From the NCBI RefSeq assembly GCF_001548115.1, contig NZ_AP014821.1:2173262-2237261 (forward strand): a DNA stretch of 64,000 nucleotides. The letters are read 5' to 3'. Shown piece after piece: positions 48,878 through 58,401 of the stretch. Both the position numbers and the translations under genes were made by a program. The DNA comes from Geminocystis sp. NIES-3709 (GTDB taxonomy: Bacteria > Cyanobacteriota > Cyanobacteriia > Cyanobacteriales > Cyanobacteriaceae). Within the stretch, counting starts at the first letter, position 1; every line of letters begins with the position of its first letter. The notes below the pieces were generated by a model. That model searched no databases and was not told where the DNA came from. It saw only the letters and a list, made by a program, of their open reading frames with translations.

Positions 48878-50338
48878 GTGTTAAAAAGTAATCATTGCAA
48901 TATACTAATGTCTTATTTAAAAAGTTTTCCTTTAATTCTCACTTCCTTATATTTAAACTTTGGTTATATAACCCCTATTTTTGCTCAGTCTGCGGATTCT
49001 CCCTCTCCTGTCAGTACTAATCAATTTAACTCTAGTGCGAATCCTTTATTATTTCCAACTAAACCTAAAGAGGTAGAAATTGATAAACAACAGTCTATTA
49101 CATTACAAGAAGCGATCGAAATTGCTTTAAAAAATAATAAGAGTTTACAAGAGGCACGATTAGAGTTAGAAAAAGCAGAAGATGGTTTAAGAGCTTCTTT
49201 AGGGGCAGAATTACCCACTGTAGATGGACAATTAGATTTTAACCAACGGGGGGATGATACCACTGCTCAAGGTGGAGATATTTTTAGGAACAGAACACAA
49301 TTTCTGGGACAATTAGAAGTGGGTTATGAATTGTTCAATGGTGGTCGTCGTAATGCCACGATCGAGCGTTCTCGTAGAGAAGTATATTTCACCAAATTAG
49401 ATGTAGAAAGAATTTCCGAAGATACTCGTTTTAATGTCACGGACGCTTATTATGAATTGCAAAATAGGGATGCTCAAGTTGCGATCGCACAAGCGGCCAT
49501 TGAGGATTTTTCCCAAACCTTAAGAGATGCCCAATTATTAGAACAAGCCGGGCTGGGTACAAAATTTGATGTTTTACAGGCGGAAGTTGATTTGGCTAAT
49601 GCTAATCAAGCTCTTACTAGGGCGATCGCAGACCAAAGAAATGCTAGACGTACCCTAGCAGAAGTCTTAAGTATTGGACAAAATATAGAATTAACTGCCG
49701 CCGATGAAATAAAAGAAAATGGAGTATGGGAATATTCTTTAGAAGATAGTATTGTAATGGCTTTTAAAAATAGAGCTGAACTAGAACAATTATTAGTAAG
49801 AAAAGAAATTAACGAGCAAAATAGGGAAATTGCTTTATCAGAAATTCGTCCTCAAGTGGGTTTATTTGTTAACTACAACTTTACTAACACTCTGGTAGAT
49901 ACTTTAGAAAATACCGGAAATGCCAATGGTTACAATTTAGGTGCAAGACTTAGATGGCGATTTTATGACGGGGGTACTGCACAAGCAAGGGGAGATCAAG
50001 AAACTAGAAATATGGAAATTGATGAAACAAATTTTGCTGATCAAAGAAACAAAATAAGATTAGAAACTGAAACCGCCTATAATACTCTTATTGCTAACAA
50101 AGAAAATATTGGCAGTACAGAAAAAGCCGTGATTACCGCCACAGAAAGTCTCCGTTTAGCACGATTAAGATTTCAGGCGGGGGTCGGTACACAAACAGAT
50201 GTAATCAATGCTCAAAGAAGTTTAACAGAGGCTAGAGGAAACTTTTTACAGGCTATTATCGGCTATAACCAATCCCTGAATGAATTACAAAGAGCAGTTA
50301 GTAATTTACCTGATAGTAAGTTATTTGAGATTAGATAA
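48878..50338 (+). CDS. TolC-family outer-membrane efflux protein
   Basis: 486 residues from GTG; an ATG ten codons later (48908) would still leave a full signal peptide (SYLKSFPLILTSLYLNFG to IFAQS). Two outer-membrane efflux repeats follow: SITLQEAIEIALKNNKSLQEARLELEKAEDGLRA begins the first, and DSIVMAFKNRAELEQLLVRKEI the second, with QAGVGTQTDVINAQRSLTEA at the end. It forms trimeric channels joined to inner-membrane pumps or type I secretion. No pump genes are adjacent. It could serve the RTX proteins in this window, but that is inference. Confidence 0.9.
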   Translation: MLKSNHCNILMSYLKSFPLILTSLYLNFGYITPIFAQSADSPSPVSTNQFNSSANPLLFPTKPKEVEIDKQQSITLQEAIEIALKNNKSLQEARLELEKAEDGLRASLGAELPTVDGQLDFNQRGDDTTAQGGDIFRNRTQFLGQLEVGYELFNGGRRNATIERSRREVYFTKLDVERISEDTRFNVTDAYYELQNRDAQVAIAQAAIEDFSQTLRDAQLLEQAGLGTKFDVLQAEVDLANANQALTRAIADQRNARRTLAEVLSIGQNIELTAADEIKENGVWEYSLEDSIVMAFKNRAELEQLLVRKEINEQNREIALSEIRPQVGLFVNYNFTNTLVDTLENTGNANGYNLGARLRWRFYDGGTAQARGDQETRNMEIDETNFADQRNKIRLETETAYNTLIANKENIGSTEKAVITATESLRLARLRFQAGVGTQTDVINAQRSLTEARGNFLQAIIGYNQSLNELQRAVSNLPDSKLFEIR

Positions 50339-50428
50339 TAAAAAATTAACAATTAACAGTTATCAACCATTGGTTAGACAAAAGGTTTTAGGTTGAAAAA
50401 TATTTTATGTGCAATCTTTTTAAAGAAA

Positions 50429-51187
50429 TTAGGCTAACTTAAAAAGTTCATCCCAGTCGATCGAAATTGATGTATTATCTTCACTTTCTGGCTTGGAAAT
50501 CAAATCAAAAGCCTTGTTTCTGGCAAAAGGACTATTTAAGGCTTGAATAACCATATTAGCGACATCTCCTCTAGGTATAGATGTGGGAATACCATCAATA
50601 GGAGAAGTAATAAATTCATCGTCTTTTCCTACTAATAACTCTCTTTTACCGTCTGGTTTATCTAATAATCCTCCTGCTCGAATAATAGTATAATCAATAC
50701 CTGAGTCGATTAAATATTGTTCTGCTTTTCTTTTCCAGATTAAAATATTGCCCTTACCAAGACGATTTAGAGGGTGATTTTCATTTGTACCTCCCATTGA
50801 ACCTACAAGGATAATATGTTCAACTCCAGCCTTTTTACCTGCATCAATCTGATTTTTTTGTCCTAACCAATCTACTTCTTCGGGTTTTCCATTTTCTTCA
50901 AAGTTAAATTCGGGGGGTTTTCCTTCCGAGGGAGGAGTTATCATTTTTGGTACGGCACTGGTTAAAATAATTAGGCTTTGACATCCTTGAAGGGCGATCG
51001 AGACATCTTCCAATGATAGGATGTTACCAAAGATAAAATTTTCAGTATTAGTAAAAATTTCTTCCGCTTTACTTTTCGATCGAGCAAAAGAAATAACTTG
51101 CCAACCATAATCATCGGATTGTAGCTTTTTCACCACTAAAGATCCAGTTCTACCCGTAGCACCTGTAACTAAAACTTTTTTTGTCAT
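50429..51187 (-). CDS. NAD(P)-binding atypical SDR protein
   Basis: 252 residues. VLVTGATGRTGSLVV is the GxxGxxG dinucleotide motif. GNILSLEDVSIALQGCQSLI and IILVGSMGG fit the SDR-a5 type, and DYTIIRAGGLLD resembles the NAD-binding epimerase-like group (as in plant Tic62-type proteins). The Tyr-Lys pair is not in a clear YxxxK arrangement, so catalytic activity is uncertain. Role unknown. Same strand as the ABC ATPase upstream (71-nt gap). Confidence 0.82.
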   Translation of the reverse strand: MTKKVLVTGATGRTGSLVVKKLQSDDYGWQVISFARSKSKAEEIFTNTENFIFGNILSLEDVSIALQGCQSLIILTSAVPKMITPPSEGKPPEFNFEENGKPEEVDWLGQKNQIDAGKKAGVEHIILVGSMGGTNENHPLNRLGKGNILIWKRKAEQYLIDSGIDYTIIRAGGLLDKPDGKRELLVGKDDEFITSPIDGIPTSIPRGDVANMVIQALNSPFARNKAFDLISKPESEDNTSISIDWDELFKLA

Positions 51188-51257
51188 ATTGTTTAATAAA
51201 TCTGTTTAAGAATTTAGAATGTGGAGTTAAAGAAAATTCACTATAAACCGTCAATTA

Positions 51258-51917
51258 TCAAATAATTTTACCGTCAGAAAAATTGATAATTTTTTTTGTT
51301 TGTTGTGCTACATCATGCTCATGAGTTACTAAAATAATCGTTATATTCTCATCATTCAATTGACGAAATATTTGCATAATTTCTTTTGTAGTTTCGGAAT
51401 CTAATGCACCAGTAGGCTCATCGGCTAGTAAAATCAGAGGGTTATTTACTATAGCACGAGCGATCGCTACTCTTTGCTGTTGTCCCCCAGAAAGTTGATT
51501 CGGTTTATTATTAAGACGATGTTTTAAACCAACTTTTGTCAAAGCGGAAACTGCTCTTTTTTTTTGCTCTAATGGTGATAATCCCGCATAAATCATGGGC
51601 AACATGACATTTTCTAAGGCAGTTAATTGCGGTAAAAGGTGGAATTGCTGAAAAATAAAACCAATTTGTAAATTACGCACCTTTGCCAATTGTTTTGAGG
51701 AAAAAGAAGCCACATTTTCCCCATTAAGATAATAATTACCCGAAGTAGGTCGATCGAGGCAACCTAAAATATTCATCATGGTGGACTTACCCGATCCAGA
51801 AGAACCCATAATAGCACAGTATTCTCCCGATCGAATTTCCAGATTAACCCCTGATAGGGCATGAACTTCTGTTTCTCCACTACCATAGATTTTATAAATG
51901 TTCTCTAACTTAATCAT
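51258..51917 (-). CDS. ABC transporter ATPase, MacB/LolD/DevA type
   Basis: 219 residues. Walker [16 protein letters not shown] (about 37-51), Q-loop [20 protein letters not shown] typical of the MacB/LolD group, signature [15 protein letters not shown], and [15 protein letters not shown]. Usually teams with a membrane permease for lipoprotein or glycolipid export. No permease is adjacent; instead an 87-residue small protein and a lipoprotein lie upstream. Start gap to the small gene is 17 nt. Confidence 0.92.
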   Translation of the reverse strand: MIKLENIYKIYGSGETEVHALSGVNLEIRSGEYCAIMGSSGSGKSTMMNILGCLDRPTSGNYYLNGENVASFSSKQLAKVRNLQIGFIFQQFHLLPQLTALENVMLPMIYAGLSPLEQKKRAVSALTKVGLKHRLNNKPNQLSGGQQQRVAIARAIVNNPLILLADEPTGALDSETTKEIMQIFRQLNDENITIILVTHEHDVAQQTKKIINFSDGKII

Positions 51918-51934
51918 GAATAATGGGCAAAGTC

Positions 51935-52198
51935 CTATGAACTATACTTATTTTCATAGTAGGCTAAAATCTCTTTAACTTTAATTTTCCCATCTTCTGA
52001 TAAGGGATATTCTACCCGCAACCCCCCGACTTGACTTTGTAAATAATCAAAATCCGTAGCTGTTTGGGGCAACAAATCTGCCTTAACTCCGTCAACCTGT
52101 CTTAAATGGGCAACCATTTCTCGATAAACCGCAAGGGGAAGACGATCGAGGGTTATGATAATATGTTCTACTGCTCGATCGGTAGTACTATTAGACAA
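51935..52198 (-). CDS. Conserved hypothetical protein, 87 residues, TTG start
   Basis: The start is TTG: AAAGGAGGT (52209-52217) lies 10 nt before it, a near-perfect anti-16S match. The sequence HIIITLDRLPLAVYREMVAHLRQVDGVKADLLPQ suggests a small alpha/beta fold; LPQTATDFDYLQSQVGGLRV follows. No signal peptide. Apparently a single-domain family of cyanobacteria, but I do not recognise a name. Between the lipoprotein and ABC ATPase genes on the same strand (gaps of 45 and 17 nt), so probably co-transcribed. Confidence 0.75.
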   Translation of the reverse strand: MSNSTTDRAVEHIIITLDRLPLAVYREMVAHLRQVDGVKADLLPQTATDFDYLQSQVGGLRVEYPLSEDGKIKVKEILAYYENKYSS

Positions 52199-52208
52199 TG
52201 TATTTTTG

Positions 52209-52217
52209 ACCTCCTTT
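52209..52217 (-). promoter_or_regulatory. Strong Shine-Dalgarno deciding a TTG start
   Basis: On the minus strand AAAGGAGGT pairs with the 16S 3' end CACCTCCTT of this genome. It is 10 nt before the TTG of the 87-residue gene. Confidence 0.75.
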
Positions 52218-52243
52218 AATTTAAGATTATTAATCTATTTCTA

Positions 52244-53497
52244 TCAGTTCCATCCTTCAAAATTCATATCTATTTTTTGTGTACCTTGAAAATCATCAAT
52301 ATTACCAATTGTTCCTCTGAAAAGAGTTTTCTGACCTTTTAAAATAAGCCTTGCTTGTTGTGTTATTGCGGCATCACCTTGAGAAAGATCTCCCTGTTGT
52401 AATCCTTGAAAATAGCCAGTCAAAGGGGGTAGTGCTACATTACCAATACTAAGGGTAAAAATCAATGAACTAACCCTTAATGTTTTATTTGTATTGTTAC
52501 AAACGAAACCAGAAATCTCTACAGTTTGTTTTGGAGTTTGACCTTCTGAACCTATATTAACTATTTTGGGAACAACATCCTCTAAATTGATTAATTTAAT
52601 ACCATCTCTTTCTCTGTTTTTAATATTAAATCGATCTTTGTTTAAATTTGTTTTAAAGGCTGGAGGTTCCTTTTGTTCTGAATCAATTTGAGCTTTTTCG
52701 CCTACTCGTTTAACAAAAGTACTGCCGTCTGGTAAACCAAATAAAACACCTCCAGATAAACCCTCCCCTGAAAAATTAACAAAGTTAGGAGTTGCCGCCA
52801 AAATTATATTTGGTTGTAAATTATAGGCACTAATTTGTCTAACAAATAAGACGCTATTCTCATAAACAATTGATTCTCCCTCATATACTCGACGAAAACC
52901 AGCTTCTTCTCCTAATTTGATTATTGCAACACTTCTCCCATTTACATTAATTATTCCTGAAACTACAATCTCAGGTTCAGGGAAACTTGTTATTCCTTCT
53001 GTTGGATTTTCACATAAGCCTATACCACCGCCATGAACATTATTAACCGCATTAACAGCGTTACGATCTTTTGCCCCAACACCTCTAGCAATTGTACGTC
53101 CATTAACATTAACTTCACTAAAATCTGTTCCAGATTCTGAACTAGGTGCAGATACTCTGATAATCGCATTTTTGGTTAAAGATTTACTTAATGGTTGATC
53201 TTCTCTAACTTTAATTACTGGGGGGGGATTAAAAGAATTGAAAGGATCATTTCTACCTTGATTAATTTGTCTTAATCTTTCTTGGGAATTAGTGGGCGGA
53301 ATTAAACCTCCTGTACTTCCTATAATCTGATTATTGTTTGGAGTAGTTTCTGGTGTTTCTGTAATTTCTGGAGTGGGAGTAGGAGTAGAATTTTCGGGAA
53401 TGGGGGGAGTAGAAGAAGTGTCCTCACCTCCTCCGAATAAGCCACACCCTGTTAATAAAAACAGACTAGATATTACTAATAAAGGTATTTTTTTCAT
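52244..53497 (-). CDS. Lipoprotein of unknown function
   Basis: 417 residues from the ATG at 53497 (MKKIPLLVISSLF), with lipobox LLTGC (Cys at about residue 18). The preferred start is that ATG rather than the codon nine residues upstream because it begins the signal peptide directly. After a Pro/Thr linker (TPTPTPEITETPET) comes a ~300-residue region with SVAIIKLGEEAGFRRVYEGE and VEISGFVCNNTNKTLRV, beta-rich by look. Attached to a membrane, exported. Neighbours: small protein and MacB-type ATPase. Confidence 0.75.
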   Translation of the reverse strand: MKKIPLLVISSLFLLTGCGLFGGGEDTSSTPPIPENSTPTPTPEITETPETTPNNNQIIGSTGGLIPPTNSQERLRQINQGRNDPFNSFNPPPVIKVREDQPLSKSLTKNAIIRVSAPSSESGTDFSEVNVNGRTIARGVGAKDRNAVNAVNNVHGGGIGLCENPTEGITSFPEPEIVVSGIINVNGRSVAIIKLGEEAGFRRVYEGESIVYENSVLFVRQISAYNLQPNIILAATPNFVNFSGEGLSGGVLFGLPDGSTFVKRVGEKAQIDSEQKEPPAFKTNLNKDRFNIKNRERDGIKLINLEDVVPKIVNIGSEGQTPKQTVEISGFVCNNTNKTLRVSSLIFTLSIGNVALPPLTGYFQGLQQGDLSQGDAAITQQARLILKGQKTLFRGTIGNIDDFQGTQKIDMNFEGWN

Positions 53498-53655
53498 TAT
53501 CAAAAAGAATTTATATAATAACAATTAAATATAGCAATCTTAGACAAATTTATCCCAAAAAATTTCTGATTAACCCTTTGACGTTGCCTAAACAAAAAAG
53601 TTTCTCCTCTGCATCATTTAGACGATAGGGGAGAATCAATGTTTTAATCAGTATT

Positions 53656-54429
53656 TTAAAATTCCTCAGGCTCAATTAAACCTCTCATTTTAGCAATGCC
53701 TTTTTTTACTCGTCGAGACACCGTAATAACGCTAATACCTAATTTTTCAGCAGTTTCTTTTTGTGTTAGATCCTGTAAGAAAACGAACTCTAATACTTTT
53801 CTCGTACCGTCTTCCAATTGAGACAAAGCATTATTTAATCTGATTTTATCTTCTTGTACTAACTGAAAACTACGGTACTGATTATCAGGTAAACAGTCTG
53901 CTAAACTTGTTCGATCGTCCTCATCATTAGTGGTAGCATCTAAACTAATAGGCTCTCTGTTTCGATGAGCTAATTTTACATCGTACCATTCCTCGATCGA
54001 GACTCCTAATTCTCTGGCGATTTCTTTATCTGTGGGCTGACGATTTAATTTATTTCTTAACTCTCTTGAAATACGATTAGATTGGGTTTTTAATTCCAAA
54101 CAACGGCGAGGAATACGAATAGAATAACCCTTATCTCTAAGATAATGTTGAATTTCTCCTCTGATATAAGGTAGTGCAAAAGAACTAAAGGCATAACCTT
54201 TTTGAGGATCGAATCTTTCAATGGCACGAAGTAAACCAAGACATCCTACTTGCAATAAATCATCGTAGTTTTCTTGACACTGGTTTATCCAATGACACAC
54301 TTCCTTTCTTACTAAGCCTAAATTTAGCTGTAAAATGTGATTACGCACTTTGCGATCCTGATTTTCCTGATAAAAGGCAAATAATCTATCATTTTCAACT
54401 TTGTACTCGGAAGAAGTTTTGCTATACAT
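53656..54429 (-). CDS. sigF: Group 3 sigma factor SigF
   Basis: 257 residues. Region 2: DDLLQVGCLGLLRAIERFD and FSSFALPYIRGEIQHYLRD. Region 3 about 130-165. Region 4 with the helix-turn-helix EKLGISVITVSRRVKKGI at the end. This is the SigF (group 3) type, which in Synechocystis controls motility and pilus genes and salt/heat responses. No anti-sigma gene is adjacent. A 9-bp inverted repeat lies 70 bp upstream. Confidence 0.92.
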   Translation of the reverse strand: MYSKTSSEYKVENDRLFAFYQENQDRKVRNHILQLNLGLVRKEVCHWINQCQENYDDLLQVGCLGLLRAIERFDPQKGYAFSSFALPYIRGEIQHYLRDKGYSIRIPRRCLELKTQSNRISRELRNKLNRQPTDKEIARELGVSIEEWYDVKLAHRNREPISLDATTNDEDDRTSLADCLPDNQYRSFQLVQEDKIRLNNALSQLEDGTRKVLEFVFLQDLTQKETAEKLGISVITVSRRVKKGIAKMRGLIEPEEF

Positions 54430-54764
54430 GATCTTAAAGGTTACTTATTTACAAGTAAAATACGGATAATTTTGATTTTATATTGATTTTAAAAACTGAG
54501 AACCATAGTTTTAAATTTTGAGTATGGTTCTATTATAATTAATAGTCTAAGGTCAAAACAATGGGGTATTTACTGTATTTCGATCGTTAAATCTTGGATA
54601 ATTTAACTATTTATACGGATACAATGTTAAGTTTGGTTAAACTCGACTTTTGCAATTAATTAATCAGTTTTTTTCATATCGTCATTACTTTTTAGTTTTT
54701 ACTGTATTTGTTATTACAATTTGTTAAGTTTTTAATTAAAGATTTCATTTAAGAGTTAAAGAGA
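54430..54764. other. Divergent promoter region of sigF and methyltransferase
   Basis: 335 bases with no coding ORF. It holds the 9-bp inverted repeat (54499-54531), and AT-rich stretches where both promoters must lie. No confident -35/-10 pair is assigned. Confidence 0.5.
54499..54531. promoter_or_regulatory. Perfect 9-bp inverted repeat upstream of sigF
   Basis: AGAACCATA (54499-54507) and TATGGTTCT (54523-54531) separated by 15 bases. It lies 70-102 bases before the sigF start. It may be a regulator site or an RNA hairpin; autoregulation is a guess. Confidence 0.4.
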
Positions 54765-55373
54765 ATGGAACGAGATAATTTCTTCGATTATAAACAACTT
54801 TTTTTCGATCGATGGTCTAATTTTTATGATGTAATCTTTACCACTATTTTTTATCAAGCTATTCATAAAAGACTATTAGAATATGTAACTTTATCTAATA
54901 ATAATTATATTCTTGACCTTGGATGCGGTACGGGAAAACTAATTAATCGTTTAGGAGATAAATTTCCCGAAATAAAAGGAATTGGTGCAGATTTATCACC
55001 AAAAATGTTACGTCAAGCAAGACAGGCAAATCGTCATCATCCTCGTTTTATTTTTACTGTAGCCAATGCCTGTAATTTACCTTTTGCCAATAATCAATTT
55101 GATGCAATATTTAACACTATCAGCTTTTTACATTATCCCAATCCACAATTAGTTTTTCGGGAAATTAGTAGAGTTTTAAAACCTCAAGGTTATTTTTATT
55201 TAGCAGATTATATTACAAAAAATGAGGTTAATGCTATTCCTTTTTCACCAGGAGGTATTCGTTTTTACACTAAGGAATCCAGACAAAAATTAGGGGAAAA
55301 TGTAGGATTAGTAACTATAGGTCATTATTATCTTTTTAACGGAGTAATTTTAACAATTTTTCACAATATATAA
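54765..55373 (+). CDS. SAM-dependent methyltransferase
   Basis: 202 residues, class I fold. Motif I ILDLGCGTGKLINRLG (about 48-63), motif II IGADLSPKMLRQAR, motif IV NLPFANNQFDAIFNTISFLHY. The Met11-type pattern matches the UbiE/COQ5-like methyltransferase superfamily. No substrate can be named. The C-terminus ends in a short hydrophobic tail. Divergent from sigF. Confidence 0.88.
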   Translation: MERDNFFDYKQLFFDRWSNFYDVIFTTIFYQAIHKRLLEYVTLSNNNYILDLGCGTGKLINRLGDKFPEIKGIGADLSPKMLRQARQANRHHPRFIFTVANACNLPFANNQFDAIFNTISFLHYPNPQLVFREISRVLKPQGYFYLADYITKNEVNAIPFSPGGIRFYTKESRQKLGENVGLVTIGHYYLFNGVILTIFHNI

Positions 55374-55514
55374 CAACTCTACTTTACAGTTAATAAAAGC
55401 ATTATTTAATATTGATTAATATTTACTATAAAGTATTTAACAGTATTTTTTGATACAACCCAGAAAAAATTGTTCTATAATTGTAGATTATTATTGAGTG
55501 TTTGATTAAAAGAA

Positions 55515-56345
55515 ATGTCTTTTACCTTAATCAAAGGCACTTTTCACGCTGTTGGTTATTCCCCTGACGGTGATTCCATTCGTTTTAAAGCGAGTAATAT
55601 TGAAAATTGGTCAAAATTAATAGGTATTCCTCCCCAATTAAATGAATTTAATCATGTACAAATTCGTCTGATTGGAATTGATAGTTTAGAAACTCATTTT
55701 CATCAGTGTAAACAAAGTGTAAAATGGGCGTTAAGTGCCGCTAATTTTTTATTGGAATATCTCGAAATTGACGAAGTTAAATGGAATCAAGAAAAAAATA
55801 TAATTGTTAAAGCTGATGACAATATTGAAGGTTTTATTTTAGCAAAAAAAACAGATCAACATGGGCGTCCTTTAGCTTTTGTTTTTAAGGGTAAAATAGA
55901 TGTTATTGATGGAGATATTTTCTTTTTGCCTATAGAATTATTTTTTAAATCTGTCAATTATCAAAGTCTTTTATATGGTGAATCTTATCCTACTTATTAT
56001 CGTGGTTTAGCACCAACTTTAAGAAGAAAAATGACTTTAGCTGTTAATCAGGCAAGAAAAGAAGATAGAGGTGTTTGGAAGTTTGATTCTACAAATAAAG
56101 GTTTTCATGTCTGGGATTTATTTGATGAGGAAAAAAATATAGTTATATTACCTAAATTATTTCGCCGTCTTGTCAGTTATTTAGAAATAAATCAAGAGTT
56201 AGAAGGGTTTAAATATTCAGTAGTTAAATCAGAAAAAGTGTTAATTTTACCTGCTCAAACTAAGAAACTTTTTAGGGATATTATTCTTCAAGAAGAAGCG
56301 ATATTTAAGTTATCAGAATTGCCTGAGAATTTAGTTTATTTATAG
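55515..56345 (+). CDS. Thermonuclease-like (SNase) protein
   Basis: 276 residues. The OB-fold start (GTFHAVGYSPDGDSIRFKA) is followed by VQIRLIGIDSLETHFH, the SNase core motif RLIGIDxxE. The distal Arg is probably in PLAFVFKGKI or LAPTLRRKM. The C-terminal ~80 residues (from about 195) form an extra region of unknown role. No signal peptide is seen, unlike most bacterial SNases, so it may act in the cytosol. Confidence 0.7.
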   Translation: MSFTLIKGTFHAVGYSPDGDSIRFKASNIENWSKLIGIPPQLNEFNHVQIRLIGIDSLETHFHQCKQSVKWALSAANFLLEYLEIDEVKWNQEKNIIVKADDNIEGFILAKKTDQHGRPLAFVFKGKIDVIDGDIFFLPIELFFKSVNYQSLLYGESYPTYYRGLAPTLRRKMTLAVNQARKEDRGVWKFDSTNKGFHVWDLFDEEKNIVILPKLFRRLVSYLEINQELEGFKYSVVKSEKVLILPAQTKKLFRDIILQEEAIFKLSELPENLVYL

Positions 56346-56348
56346 ATA

Positions 56349-58130
56349 TTAATCATTTAATTGTTGAGCATGGAAACGGGCATATTTACCTTGTCTTAAT
56401 AATAATTCTTCATGAGTGCCAGATTCAATGATTTCCCCTTGTTCTAGTACTAATATTCTAGTAGCTCTTCTAACTGTAGCTAAACGATGAGCAATTACAA
56501 ATACAGTTCTTTGCTCCATAATTCGCTCTAAGGCTTCTTGTACAAGGGCTTCAGACTCTGAATCTAAGGCGGAGGTAGCTTCATCTAAAATTAAGATTTG
56601 AGGATTAAAGAAAATCGCTCTTGCGATCGCAATACGCTGTCGTTGCCCTCCAGAAAGGCTAACTCCCCTTTCTCCGACATAGGTATAATAACCTTGAGTT
56701 AAAGTACTAATAAATTGATGAGCGTTAGCAATTTTTGCGGCTTTTTCTACTTCTTGCAAGTCGAAATTTTTACATCCAAAAGCAATGTTATCAGCGATCG
56801 TACCTGAAAAAATGTTAGTATCTTGTGGTACAATACCAATTTGTTGTCTGAGGCTTTTTAAAGTAGCATCTTTAACATTAATATTATCAATTAAAATTTC
56901 TCCTGATATAACATCATAAAAACGAGGAAGTAAATTAACTAAAGTAGTTTTACCTGCTCCAGAAGAACCAACTAAGGCAATTACTTCTCCTTTCTTCGCT
57001 TTTAAATTAATATTTTTTAAGACTAATTTTTCACTGCTATAACCAAAATTTACATCATTATATTCAACTAATCCATTAACATTTGATAACTGAATTGCGT
57101 CTTCTTTTTCTGTGATTAAAGGAGATATTTCTAACAACTCATAAACTCGCTCAACGGAAGCCTGACCTTGTTTAAATTCATTATAATTATTAGTAGTAAC
57201 AGTAATGGGATCAATTAATAAAGCTACTGCGGCAATATAACTGACAAAATCTGTTCCTGTCATGTTATTTAAAGAGATTTGCCAAGCACCTAAAAAGAAT
57301 AGAAAAATAATGCTCATTGCCTCTAAAAAACCGACAACAACAAACTGAAGGGCTTTAATTTTCTCTGCGGCAAATTTACTTTTACGATTATTTTCTGCTT
57401 CGTGAGCAAATCGATCGATCTCATATTCTTCAGCAGTAAATGCTTGAACTAATCTAATGCCTGAAAAAACTTCCGTAATCAATGCAGATAGGTTTGATAT
57501 TTTACTTTGACTCTTTCTCGTCAAATCTAATAGCTTACCTCCAAACCAAGTTACTAAAAATGCCATTAAAGGAGCAACAATAAAAGTAGCGATCGTTAAC
57601 TGCCAATTGACATATACCATGTACCCTAAAACTACAATTAATTGTAAAATACTAGGGATAAATTGCTGAAAAAATTTATTAATAACTTCTCCAATTCGAT
57701 CGACATCTTCTGTTAAACGATAGGCTAAATCACCAGTTTTTGCTACTTCAAAATAGTTTAAACTTAATTTTTGTAAATGTGCATATACTAACCGACGCAA
57801 ATCAAGAGTTATTTGAAGTGCCGCTTTAGCCATGAAAGTATCTTGTCCGTATTGTACTGTACCTCTAAGAAAAAAGACAACGGCGGCAAATCCGACAAAG
57901 GAGATAATTGAATCTATATCTCCCCGCCCCACATAATCAGCCATACGACCAGCTAACCATGCTAAAATAGGCCAGAAAATAGTAAACCCGATCGTACAAG
58001 CAAAAGCAATGCTGATAGTTTTTCTTTCTTGAGTGATATAGGGTAATAAATAGCGAGACTTAGGTGGTAATTTCAAGATACTTTCTAAAATAATTAATTC
58101 TCTTTTTATTGATGTTAGGGAAAAACCCAT
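56349..58130 (-). CDS. ABC exporter, transmembrane-ATPase fusion (MsbA-like)
   Basis: 593 residues from the ATG at 58130; a TTG at 58163 is possible but no ribosome binding site supports it. N-terminal ~300 residues hold six helices (IAFACTIGFTIFWPILAWL; FVGFAAVVFFLRGTV...). The C-terminal NBD has Walker A GSSGAGKTTLVNLL, signature LSGGQRQRIAIARAI, and LILDEATSALDSESE. Half-transporters of this type move lipids, polysaccharides or peptides out. It converges with the SNase-like gene, with 3 nt between stops. Substrate unknown. Confidence 0.9.
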   Translation of the reverse strand: MGFSLTSIKRELIILESILKLPPKSRYLLPYITQERKTISIAFACTIGFTIFWPILAWLAGRMADYVGRGDIDSIISFVGFAAVVFFLRGTVQYGQDTFMAKAALQITLDLRRLVYAHLQKLSLNYFEVAKTGDLAYRLTEDVDRIGEVINKFFQQFIPSILQLIVVLGYMVYVNWQLTIATFIVAPLMAFLVTWFGGKLLDLTRKSQSKISNLSALITEVFSGIRLVQAFTAEEYEIDRFAHEAENNRKSKFAAEKIKALQFVVVGFLEAMSIIFLFFLGAWQISLNNMTGTDFVSYIAAVALLIDPITVTTNNYNEFKQGQASVERVYELLEISPLITEKEDAIQLSNVNGLVEYNDVNFGYSSEKLVLKNINLKAKKGEVIALVGSSGAGKTTLVNLLPRFYDVISGEILIDNINVKDATLKSLRQQIGIVPQDTNIFSGTIADNIAFGCKNFDLQEVEKAAKIANAHQFISTLTQGYYTYVGERGVSLSGGQRQRIAIARAIFFNPQILILDEATSALDSESEALVQEALERIMEQRTVFVIAHRLATVRRATRILVLEQGEIIESGTHEELLLRQGKYARFHAQQLND

Positions 58131-58179
58131 TATTATTATTAGGGATAAATAACAAGAAAACAAGGTGAGGGTGATAATT

Positions 58180-58214
58180 AGGTGTTAGATGTTAGGTTTT
58201 AGGTGTTAGGTTAA
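58180..58214. repeat. Heptamer repeat, AGGTnnn x5
   Basis: AGGTGTT, AGATGTT, AGGTTTT, AGGTGTT, AGGTTAA in phase, followed by ATGCAAACTGTTAATTTAT (58215-58233), matching the 32303 element at 18 of 19 bases. It lies between the ABC exporter and dxs starts. Confidence 0.65.
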
Positions 58215-58401
58215 ATGCAAACTGTTAATTTATTGCAAAGTGGGTTAAAAATTTCTAATTTCTAATTTTTCATCTCGATCGACTATCCAAAATAATGTTT
58301 TACTGTAAAGCAAAATAGGCAAAATTAAGACAAAATAAAGAAAGCAGTATTAAGATGATGTATTCAAATTAATCAATTAATAGTATAGGAAATTTAAAAT
58401 A

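Noticed and set aside
55440-55490. Promoter TTGATA ... TATAAT before the SNase-like gene
   Set aside because: The spacing is about 20 bases, too long for a confident sigma-70 call.
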